Source: Diplosphaera chodatii
Lineage: Eukaryota > Chlorophyta > Trebouxiophyceae > Prasiolales > Stichococcaceae
Length of the DNA stretch: 64,000 bases
Assembly: GCA_032358165.1 (NCBI GenBank)
Contig: JAALGY010000015.1
Coordinates: forward strand, 868,001-932,000
Direction of reading: 5' to 3'
The first letter of the stretch is position 1; the number at the start of each line of letters is the position of its first letter. The position numbers and the translations under genes are program-made. Below the pieces are notes generated by a model. The model had not been told where the DNA came from. It searched no databases and saw nothing but the letters and a program-made list of their open reading frames with translations. This document shows positions 16,508-26,700 of the stretch, piece after piece.

Positions 16508-18938
16508 ATGCAGCGCTTTGCCAGGCGGGCCACGCCGGCGACCGAGTCAAGAATTCTGAAACTCAAGGGTCTGCCCTACGCCACCAAGGAGGGCGACCTG
16601 CAGGACTTCTTCCATAACTTCAAGCTACTGCGGGTTGCTCTGGTGTCGGAGCCTGATGGCCGGCCGTCGGGCCTGGTGAGCGTCGCTTCACTTGCTTCGT
16701 ACCCGACACAACCGCCCCGCCCGAAAAGGGCGCAAACCTGCTGCTCTCACTCCTGACGCCAAGGTTGCTTCGGAAAACAAAAAGCATCAGCCCTGGGTGC
16801 TGTTCTCCAGGCGTTTGCAGAGTTCGAGAGCAGCGAGGAAGCGGTGCGCGCGATGTCAGCGCGCAATGGTGATTACATTGGTGACCGCTATGTGAAGCTG
16901 CTGCGTGTGCCGCCGGAGGAGATGGAGGAGCAGACCGGCATGGGTGGCGGGTTGCTGGGTAGCAGCCCGTCTGGCGGCATGATGTCCACGAGCAGCGGGT
17001 TTGGCATGCAGCCAGGCTTTGCGCAGGGGCCTGGCATGCGGATGCAGCAGCCCGGGCAAACGCGCCCGGCAGCCTGGGGACAGGTGCTTGCCAGTTGCAT
17101 GCTTCATGCACACCTTCACATGCAATTGTCCGTCAGCATCTGCGGCTGGCCAGCACATGGCGTGCTTCGACGCTCGGGTGACGGGTGAACGTGTTGTGCT
17201 GCAGACGCATGCGCCTGCGGAGCAAAGTGGCTTTGGGCAGCAACAAGGGCAGCCGCCGCTCGTTGGGTTCGGTGCACTAGGGCAGCAGCAAGGGTTTGGT
17301 TTGGCAGGACAGCAGGGCGCATTGGGGGGGCCGGGCCAGGGCGGCTGGAGCCCCATGACCGCTCCGCAGGCATTCGGCGGGTACAACCCCATGCAGGCCC
17401 AGCAGCAGGGTCCTAGCTTCAACGGCCATCAGCAAAACATGTTTTCGGGGTAAGTTACGACTGGAACTTCGAGGGTTTTCTTGAATACCAGTCCAGGTAT
17501 CCCTGCTGTTGTCTGCAGGTCCTTCCGCTTCCGCAGGTCGGCAAGCTGACAGAGCTCGATGCCGACGCCGCAGGAATGGTTTGGGGGGAACGCCGGGGAC
17601 GATTGGATCCTGGGCGGGAAGCGATTCTGAGGGCGGGGCATTGCCGCTCAACATGCCACAGGACAACAACCACAAACCTATCGCGGTCTTGATTGCAGAG
17701 CAGCAGGCGAGTCTGTGTGTATGCTGTGTGTAGCCAACAGAGCAATGCGGGCATGGTGAACCCTCAATGGCCCACCTCCATCAGTCACACACAGCATCAT
17801 GCCATTGTAGGCTGCCATCCGCGAGGCGCAGCGGGCGGTGGCAACAGCGGCGGCACCGTCATACCAGCAGGCGGCGCTGGGCAGCGGCACCACTAGCATG
17901 CCCCAGTTCCAGCAGCAGGCGCTGCCTGCTGGCGGGCCGCTGGGTATGGGCATGGGGATGGGGATGGGTATGGGTATGGGTATGGGCATGGGCATGGGCA
18001 TGGGCATCCCGGGGGGCGGCCACCCTGCAGCCCCGCCCATCGGGCAGGTTAGCTTTTGTTGACCTCTTAAGTGCAAGCAGTGCACATTGGGTTGTGACAG
18101 GCAGTGATAGCACCATGCCACTTGTCGGCCTGACATGCATACTCACTGTGAGCAGGTTGCCACACAGCACTACCTGCTTTCTACATCAGGATAATGACAC
18201 CTGCTTCCTATGCTGCACACGTTCCCGCAGGAGCATGCCTCGCCTGGGCAGCATGGGTTGGCTGCACATCACCCAGCCGGAAGCGGCAGCTTTGGCTCCT
18301 CAGGTGAGCTGACGCAGCGTCCACAGCAGCGCCTCGTCAGGACCGATGGCAGCACCATCAAGGTCCGCTGCTGTGCTGCGAGCTTGTCGGAGCTGGCAGC
18401 AGGCTTCAGCGACAGTGTTCCGGGCGCCGCACTCCTGCGTTGAGCCGCATGTTCGTGTGTCAGTATGATAAGGCCAGAGGTGAAATGCATCATCCCATCT
18501 TGCAGTGCGCGGTGAACAGATGCCATGGTGTCTGCAGGTTCGGGGGCTTCCCTTCCGGGCGGCGCGCGAGGAGATACTGGCATTCTTTGACGGGTACGGG
18601 GTGCTGCGTGACACGCTGTTCCTGGGCACAGACGGCCGGGGCCGGCCCTCTGGTGAGGGCTGGCTCACGTTCGAGACGCCAGAGGAGGCGCTGCGGTGTG
18701 CGCGGGAACGCAACCGGTGAGGAGCTCAACACTTGACCATGTGTTCCGCTTTCGATCCACCTTGTGATTGCCAGCTGGGCCGCTCTGCTTGTTGGCGCTG
18801 CACGAGAGCGCCCAGCTCATGTACTGTTCTCAATAACGGACTGTAGGCGCCATGTGCACTGCCTGGTTCGAGCAAGCTGTCCTTCCTGTGCACAGGCAAT
18901 ACTTGGGCAGCCGCTATCTTGAACTGAGCCTATGTTAA
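16508..18938 (+). CDS. RNA-binding protein with two hnRNP F/H-like RRMs and a Gly/Met/Gln-rich linker
   Basis: Likely nuclear pre-mRNA-binding factor. RRM1: ILKLKGLPYATKEGDLQDFF (from about 16554), then AFAEFESSEEAVRAMSARNG and GDRYVKLLRVPPEEMEEQ. A long low-complexity linker is rich in Gly, Gln, Pro and Met. It includes an exon opened at 17571 (GGTPGTIGSWAGSDSEGG) whose 3' border at 17706 uses a GC donor, and a run of ten Gly-Met units (17943-18002). RRM2: STIKVRGLPFRAAREEILAF, then GRPSGEGWLTFETPEEALRC, ending in RQYLGSRYLELSLC and TAA 18936-18938. The R-G-L-P-F/Y cores and the Y-(I/L)-G-x-R-Y ends are the quasi-RRM type of hnRNP F/H, GRSF1 and ESRP. The start at 16508 is tentative. More N-terminal sequence is possible. 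Confidence 0.85.
17943..18002 (+). repeat. Hexanucleotide repeat (GGN-ATG)x10 encoding poly(Gly-Met)
   Basis: Ten in-frame GGN ATG units, followed by GGC ATC, inside an exon of the RRM protein. The third base of the Gly codon varies (T, C, G), so this is an older repeat rather than a fresh pure microsatellite. Confidence 0.9.
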
Positions 18939-19501
18939 TGGGTGGGAGTCGCAATGTCTACCATCTGGGCACTAGAGCTGCAAGCTACTTCAAGGGGTTG
19001 CAGCAGCACCGGGATTGGGAGCGCGTGTGCTGGGTTCCTTCATTGCTAGTGTTGTCGAGCGAACAAGCGACACAGCACCTGTATTGTAGCAAACATCGAG
19101 GCAAGCTCTCGAGCCATGCCGGGGATACCATTCTTGGGGTGTGATCAATGCACGAAGTGAGCATGCAGGCATGTATGGGTTCCAGGTCGAATGTGGGCGC
19201 ACACAACAGTTTTATCTGATAAGACAGCGGCAGCAGCATGCCAGCAGCAACATGACACCGAACAACCGCGGGGAACATGGGCTGGAGTTTTGACCAAACA
19301 CAACCGAGCTGGTGGGTGCGCTGTGGTTTTGTAGAGCCTGCAAGGCTGGATCAGCAGGCGATGTGCTGAAGAGCTTGCAGCATGCGATTGCCAATGTCCT
19401 GGCATTGTAGGTTTGTAGTGTCATGCTGTTTCTGTCAACCGGGTCCCAAAGAACCAGAAGATGTGACAGGCAATGGATATCAACCCCATTATGCACTAAG
19501 G
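18939..19501. other. Convergent intergenic region, RRM gene / desulfhydrase
   Basis: Tail-to-tail gap of 563 bases with no open frame matching a known family on either strand. Confidence 0.4.
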
Positions 19502-21897
19502 TCAGCCGTCAACATGCATCCTGTGCGACTTCCCAAGTGACTCTACTAGCGGCTGCCACTGCGGCACCTTGTCGAATGTGCCCAGCAGGCCGCCTGTGTG
19601 CACAAACAGCACCTGCATGCCATGCAAAGAGCATCCTGTTGGACTTGTTGTCCCGCGGCAACAAGTCCACTGCAGCAGACGCATCAGTGTGTGCAAAGGG
19701 TTTGTGTCCAAGCGTCGTGTCGATTCAGGGTGATACAGCATCCATGATCACCTTGCCGCGCCAGGCGACTGGGTCCTCCTGCATATGCTGCACCATCCGG
19801 TACACCGCCTTGCCGCTGTACACTGGGTCCAGAATCACACCTGCACATTCAGGTGGAACCCACCCTTGTATCGCTTGGACTTGTGCGTGCCCGCAAAACG
19901 ATGCATCGGTACAGTGCATCCGGCAGGTCGTCCTGGGTGGGGTGCAGGCAAGTGAGAGAGGGCTATGCTGTCGTTCTACACGGTGTCTTGCCTGTCTGCT
20001 GGGCGATGTCCAGGGTGTGCTGCAGCTCTGCCTCTGTGCTCATGGCGTAGCCGACACCCTTCGCCTGTACTGCTTTGAACATGTGACTGGCTGAGGCGCC
20101 TGCAGCAAATGTCAAGAAGGGAGCCATTGCTGCTGGCAACGGAGTAGGATATTTGCCGCACCAGTGGGTGCTACGCATGACTCCGGAGACGTCAGGCCAC
20201 TTACGGCATGCACTTTTACCGCTGCCGGTGTCATGGCCAATGCCTTCCAGCAGGCCGTTCACATCGCTGTAGAAGACCTCGGGCGAGTCGCACACGCCAT
20301 ACGAGGTCATCGACATGTCGCTGCCGGAGAGGTGCAGGCCAAGTGCGAGGCCAGCAGTGGTGCCCCCGCTGCCGCACGCCTGCAACGGGCAAGGCAACGC
20401 TGATTGACAGTTGGGCAGGTGGCGGAGAGTGGCCTGCAGCCTCATTGGAATGACCACCCACCACTGCCAGGTGGTCAAAGCCCTGCGCTGCCGTCTGCTC
20501 CAGGATCTCCTGCGCTGCTTGAACGTAGCCCCATGTACCTGCACACACCATGGTGCCACACTGCCCATCAACGCATACTCGGCTGCGCAGGCTGACCACG
20601 ACTACCTGGCAAGCACATTGCCGTTGTGCGCGGTCTTCGTGGGAACGGCATGAGGCCAAGGATGTCTGCGCGATGGTGCACTCACCAAGGGGTGTGCTGC
20701 CGCCTACAGCGATGACAAAGGGGTTGCGGCCCTGCGCCCTGAGCTCTGCTTCCAGCTGCAGCATTAACATATAGAAATGGTGAAGCATTGATTGCAACTC
20801 TCACTGAAAATTGAGAGAAGAGGGACCTTTCCAGATATCTTACCTGCCGTCCCAGCTGGATGCTGCCGACCTGCTGGTACTCCTCCTTTGTGACCTGCAC
20901 GCAGGAGGGGTCAGGCACCCTGGGATGGCACAGAGATGTCAGACAGAGGTTGGATACACTGCAATCTTGCAGCACAAGTGCAACCCGCATGTCGCTGCGA
21001 CATGCGCACCTGGTGGATCTCGGCGCCCGCAAGCCGCTCGACCAGGAGGTTGCCAGTGAGGCCCGGGTCGGCGTCCGCCAGCGCCCGGGAGTTGCGCAGG
21101 ATCAGGTGGCAGTCCAGGCCCAGGTACCGCGCGGCCACCGCCGTCGCCCTGCACGCGCGGGCGGATACCCTTGACGCCGTGCACCCTGGCAGGTGTCCTG
21201 CGGTCGTCAGCGCAGCCTTGGCCTTTCAGCTTACAGGTCTTGGCGCGGATCTGCTGTGCCGGCAGGTGAGGCGCAAGCGTCGATGCGCCATGCAAGGTTG
21301 GCGCCGCACCGGCAGTGGTTGGATTGGATGCCGCCGATGGTGATGACGCAGTCGTGGCCCTTCGCCTTGACCTCCGCCAGTATGAATTCCAGTTTGCGAA
21401 CCTGCAAACAGTTTTTAGGGGTTGCGGAACAGCACCAGCACCAAGCACAGCATGAGTCATGGGTGCCTGACTCTTCTTCCTCCTGCTGACCACCGCTCGC
21501 CTCAGCAATTGAAGCATGACATTCAACAGCTGAGGGTCATCCTCGTGCCGCATGGCATGTCGGGATGCACGGTGCAGCTTGCCTTGTTGCCAGACAGCTG
21601 CATGCCGGTGAGATCATCGCGTTTGATCCACAGCTCCACTCCATCCGGCACGCCTGGCACATGCCACCTGTGCACAGGCGTCGGCAGACCGACCGCCAGG
21701 TGCACGCGCTGCTTTGGTACCTGGCATACACCAGAAGACCCTCACACCACCCACGGCGACCTAAACCCAGACAGCAACCAATTACCAGGTGTCTTGCAGC
21801 TTAACAGCTGTACTGCACGCGCCAGCGTGAGGTGCTTCGCCCACTCTGGAGGCGTATACTCGGCAGTCTCAAGGTACTGCGCGGTAAGGGATGGCAT
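19502..21897 (-). CDS. D-cysteine desulfhydrase / ACC deaminase-like PLP enzyme
   Basis: Fold-type II PLP enzyme (tryptophan synthase beta family), predicted to break D-cysteine to pyruvate, H2S and ammonia. Some relatives deaminate 1-aminocyclopropane-1-carboxylate. N-terminal exon: [15 protein letters not shown]. Then [43 protein letters not shown] (PLP lysine in SGNK), [58 protein letters not shown] or an equivalent segment, [20 protein letters not shown] (phosphate-binding glycines), [32 protein letters not shown] and [12 protein letters not shown]. The intron directly after SGNK has a GC donor (21582-21581). Start 21897 is the ATG nearest the conserved region. In-frame ATGs at 21969 and 21963 would add about 24 residues that might target an organelle. 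Confidence 0.93.
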
Positions 21898-22338
21898 CGC
21901 GGCTGACCGGATGACGCCTGCAGATGAATGTGCACTAGACTGCGTGGAAGCCCACTTGTGCATGATCACCCACGCTCAACGATCGGCATTACGCTGTCAG
22001 ACCCACCTCTCTGACGTGACCTGACGATCAGGGGTGGTGTACTGCACCAGCAACGATCTCCTTGCCAGCGCCGTGCATGTGCTTGCTGTCGGTTGCTGAT
22101 GATGTACATGAACACGGCCCTGCGATCATGGCATGTGGCAGAACACTATGATTGCGATGTCCACAGGAAGATGTCAGCATGCAAGCCGCAAGTTGACACT
22201 CTGCCAGCGTGTGGCTTTAAATTAGTAATGACCTAATGAGTATCGGAGCACCATCACACTCTGCAAAGTGGTATATATCGCATTTCCTCGCCTTGCGAGG
22301 GCAGCAGCCGGCCTGAGGCATCATCAGCAACTTCTGTA
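21898..22338. other. Divergent promoter region, desulfhydrase / MOG1-like gene
   Basis: Head-to-head gap, relatively AT-rich near 22215-22280 (a possible promoter region). No exon recognised, except a possible upstream extension of the desulfhydrase. Confidence 0.35.
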
Positions 22339-23707
22339 ATGATGACTGCCGAAAACCCCTTGACCCAGAGACAGCTATTCGGTGGCGCCATCGAGCTGGC
22401 ATGCCCTCCTGCGATGCTCGACATCTCGGACTTTCGGCCGGTGCCGGACCATCAGGAGGTGCCTGCATGCATGATGGGTCATGCCATGACGCACGTGCGA
22501 TTGCGCGATGTCACTGCACACAACGTGAGGGACTGGCGTGCAACTGCGCATGACGCCATGCACTTGCAGGTGTTTGCCGATGCCGCAAAGGACCAGTCTT
22601 TGGTTTTCGAGATCCTGGTAACCGTCACCATTGATTTCAAGATGTCACCAAGCATCGTGCGCCGCCTATATGCAAGAAGCGGCATTCTGCACCGGGCCAT
22701 CAGAGGTGCAGGTCATTGCAGGAGCATCAAGCCACCGTGACTGACGCGGCGGCTTCACAGCATTACTTTGAAGACCTGGCCGCACAGAACGATGCAGTAT
22801 CCAGCTTGTTTGATGGTCCAGTCCAGACAGGTCAGGATGGTGCACAGAGTGGACATGACCTCTCGCAACAAGCCCTGTGCGTTCCACTCGCATCAGGCGA
22901 GAGGTGGACTGTACCTGACTGCAGACGGCGCAATTTGTCCGCATCTGCCATGTGAAACGTACACAGCGCTAGCAGCGGGCACGCAGGAAGTGTCAAAGGG
23001 CAGACAAGCCAGCACCGCATCCAACACTGTCCAGGTCTCATCTTGCACCGGATGTGACATCCTAAACGCATGGTATGCTTCTGCTCTGTTTGATGGGGTG
23101 CCAGACCCTGCTGCTGACACCATTCAGGCTTGACCTGCTGACAACATGAGCGCTCGTACCACGTGGGTAGCTCTACTGTGCAGATCCTGTTGGCTATTAT
23201 ACGGCTACCACAACATGGCAGTGATTTGGTGCTGAGCCTCAACACACCGCGCTTCATCTCGCAGCACAGGTGGCTCTGAGCATGATGCTGAGCATGCATC
23301 TGTTGCAGGCTGCCTGTGTATTGCAGACCTTCTGTTGTACGGCCAGCCGTGCGCCTATCTGGCTGGCTCAGTGGCTGAACTGTTGCACGATGATGCGAGG
23401 AGAGACATGTAGTGAAGGTTTGCTCTGGTGCACTGCAGTGCGGCGGCAGAGCACGCGGGCGCTGGTTCCAAGACAGAGCACATAGCCGCGCTGTCCCTGT
23501 TCCAGCGGATACTGGCAAGCCTGCGGGTTGTGGACTACGGTCTGTTTGGCAGTAGTGGTGCTCGAGACAACACAGCTGCTGCTGAGACGCCACATGAGCA
23601 AAGGGCAGCTTGAAGGAGGTACTCCACATTACATTGGTGTCATCACCCAGCCGGAACAAAAACCAGTCATCAACGGACAAGCCGTCGTCTCTGTCAGTTA
23701 TTTCTGA
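22339..23707 (+). CDS. MOG1-like Ran-binding protein
   Basis: Small nuclear protein family that binds the GTPase Ran and promotes nucleotide release, thereby acting in nuclear transport. Exon 1: RQLFGGAIELACPPAMLDIS then DFRPVPDHQE, the family's opening block. Exon 2: VFADAAKDQSLVFEIL. Exon 3: EHQATVTDAAASQHYFEDLA, AQNDAVS. A later exon gives YTALAAGTQEVSKGRQAS then NTVQ, and RILASLRVVDYG follows. The proposed last exon (23616-23707, GGTPHYIGVITQPEQKP) is in phase but less clearly homologous. Starts at 22339 or 22342 (ATG ATG). The stop lies 38 bp from the stop of the convergent oxygenase gene, so the two 3' UTRs must overlap. Confidence 0.75.
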
Positions 23708-23745
23708 ACACCACCGCATAACTTGTGACTACTCTGTGCACGTGC

Positions 23746-26700
23746 TTAGCTACCGATTTGTTGTCTGCTGCTCAGTGCTAGGTCATCTGGCCGAATATCA
23801 TCTTCCTTGATATCATCCCCCTTATCCTCTGCATTCTCCATCCCGTCACCCACTTTCAGCTCAGTCTGATACAGCACCAGTGCAATCCTGTGGGAGCGTG
23901 CGTTCGGCGCCCTGCGCTCAGCAGCGGAAGCCCTTCACAGACAACCAGCGGGCTGACCACGAGTGAGTTTTTCAGGTCGCAAAAGGGGTGATACCTGCAG
24001 GTCACGCGAGGAGGTGTGCAAAACACGAGAGACGCACCACATGCCGCTGTTCCCATGCAAACCGACATCGGCATCCCCCGACCGGTGGAACATCACCACA
24101 CCTACAGAGGCATGTTGCTGTGTATGCAGCAGGTAAGTGAATCAAGCATGAGGTTGATTACATTGAATCCTAACAATCACTGTTGCATACTGACAATAGT
24201 GCTGCAGTGACACTGCGCACCCTGCCGGATGTCAAGTGCTGCCCGGTATTGCGGCAGCATGTAGTAGCCACCCGCTACAGGGTCTCCAACTTCGCACACC
24301 ATCAGTGCGCTGTAGCTGCCTGCAACATTCTTGCCATCTACATGCGGCCCTGCACCCACATGCCGCTTCTTCAGCGAGAATCCGATGGAGCAGTTGCCCA
24401 AACAGCGTGACCCCAGGTGATCACCTGCTGTCACCTGCCGCAAGCCAATGGCATTTACCCGCACAGATTTATGACACAAGCAGCAACACAGTGCCCGCAC
24501 CTGTCCTGTAGCTGACGTTGAAAGCATACGCATTCCAGGCCGTTCGGCCCAAGGCAGAAGCCTGCCGGATGGGGTTTGTGCGCGTGTGTGCCTGCTCAAC
24601 ATAAGTGCAGGTCTCTGTTTCGCACATCACACCGACTGCCTGTTTGCCAATTGATCAGACGTGCCATGGGTCAAGGGGACCATTGGTGCTAGTGTGCGCA
24701 AGCAGAGGCCACCAGTGCACCAGCATGCGCTCTGCTGCCTCGGCTGTGCGTGGGTCGCTGACAAACGCATCCCACAGCAAGTTTGCTGCCTGCACACCAC
24801 ATGAGCTGGTATGACCATGCTTGTACGAGTGTTGAGAACAGTTTGAACAATTGAAAAGATCAGACTCGGCAGGCACATGATGTGCACCTCGATGAGCTGC
24901 TGCTCCTCTGCCTTCAGCAGGGTCGACAGCTGCGAAGCCACCAGTTTGGGCGGCTGGCCTCCAGGCATATCTGCACCAGAGCACATGCGTTGAGGCCGAC
25001 GTGCTGAGCATCTGACTAACATTAGGATTCGCACAGCTTAGCCTCAAATCCTTTCAACATATATATGGCGCCTCACACCTGCCATCTTCTGCCCGCCTGA
25101 CCATGTCTGCAGCGGAAGGCTTTTCCAGGCCTTCAAAAACGACATGATCCTGCGTGTTGCATTGGCTTGGGTTTTAGTACACCATGTTCAGCTTTGTGTG
25201 CCCAAAGAGCCTTTGTCTGCAGCGTGCGGCTCTGCCTTTTGGGGGTCACCTTGTGCCATTGCGGGTCATGTCATGCTCGTCACCGATGTACACCTGCGAT
25301 GCACATCGAGAACTTAGCACTTGAGCTGATTCACACCGGTGCTTGTTCACCATCATGTCTGTGCTGAGACAAGCCACAGGCAGCACAGTACAGCTGCTTG
25401 CCTTTCGCAGGTCGGCGGACACATGCACCACGTGCATGAGCTCTTGCTGCTTCCTAGCGACACGGTGCCCTGCCTTCTTCAGACGTGCAGTGCGCTTGTG
25501 CAGCGCCTGCTGCACCTGCGAAGGGATTGGATGCAGCAGGAAGGCCTCAGTCTCGCCTCAGGTAACAGCTTGTAGGCACGCTGCAACGATACCCAGTGAA
25601 CCACTTCTGAAGTCAAGTGATTTGTCACATGTCGCAAGGCTTTGGTGCGAATCCCAAACAGGAGCAACACACCTGCTCCTGCACACCAGGCTGCGCCAAG
25701 AACGCTGCCGTGTCGACGGGCCCAGCGCTAGCGCGGCCGTCCGTCACATGAGGCAGCTGCCGCATCTGAAACAACTGCAGCCCCCTGCAACACAAAACAG
25801 CACTGATGCGACCACTAGGCAGCGACTCGAATGTGGTTTCAGCAAACCACAGGCATGCTTGTGTGGGGGCTCTACCCTGTGCAGGTGCCGACCTGAGAAC
25901 GAGCGGCGTGACGAGCTTCAGCACCTTTACAGGCAGCCGCTGCGTCTGCAGCAGATGCTCGCCGCTGGCCGCATCATAAGCAGTGAGCCCTGCGGGCCGC
26001 CATCACAGGTTGTATGCGCATTCATCGCACACGGTCGGGCTGAGCACCTCAAATCGTCACGACACAAGATCTCATATCACCTGCTGCGAGCTGCTCTGGG
26101 CTGTGCAGCACATCGCGGCCAGGAATGTACTCCAAAAATAGGTTGCTGCTGGCAGGCGGGATGCACTGCCACCGCACGGTTTCTGCGTCCAATGCGCCAG
26201 CGGATGCCGAGCGCTCGCTCAGCTGCACAGCATACAGCAATGCATTGAGGCGTCAATGTCCCACTTCGTCATCTGTCTGTGATGGGGTGCTGTCTAGATG
26301 GGATGCTGTCAGCTGTCTATGATAGGATGTGCGTGCGGCATGAGACCATATGACTCCCATGGCATCATGACGAAATTATGTGCTCTCAGTCTTCTCACAG
26401 TAACCTGCTGCAGTGGTACAGGTTTCTGCCGTTTCTTCTCGCTGCTAACGCCACTATGAACAGCAGTCTTGGCGCGGTTTGGCTCAGCAGGCTGCTGCTG
26501 TGCTACACGCTGCTTTGCCTTAGATGCGTGCTTCTCTGCTAGTCTAGCTGGAAGTTTGACTGCTGCACACACTGTTGCCAGTCCGCGTGTGCTCGTCGAC
26601 ACGGCACAATGCTTGCGGAACAGCAGCAATCCGCAGGTATGTGTGAGCCGGCCTGTGGCTGCTATCTCCAGCATCGATGCGTGGAATGCTGCTCGCTGCA

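Noticed and set aside
22832..23719. A 295-codon minus-strand open frame, one of the longest in the window.
   Set aside because: It is antisense to the MOG1-like exons, shows no domain, and has an irregular Cys/His/Arg-rich composition typical of a shadow frame in GC-rich DNA.
25343..26248. A 301-codon plus-strand open frame.
   Set aside because: It lies opposite several phase-consistent exons of the dioxygenase gene and has no recognisable homology.
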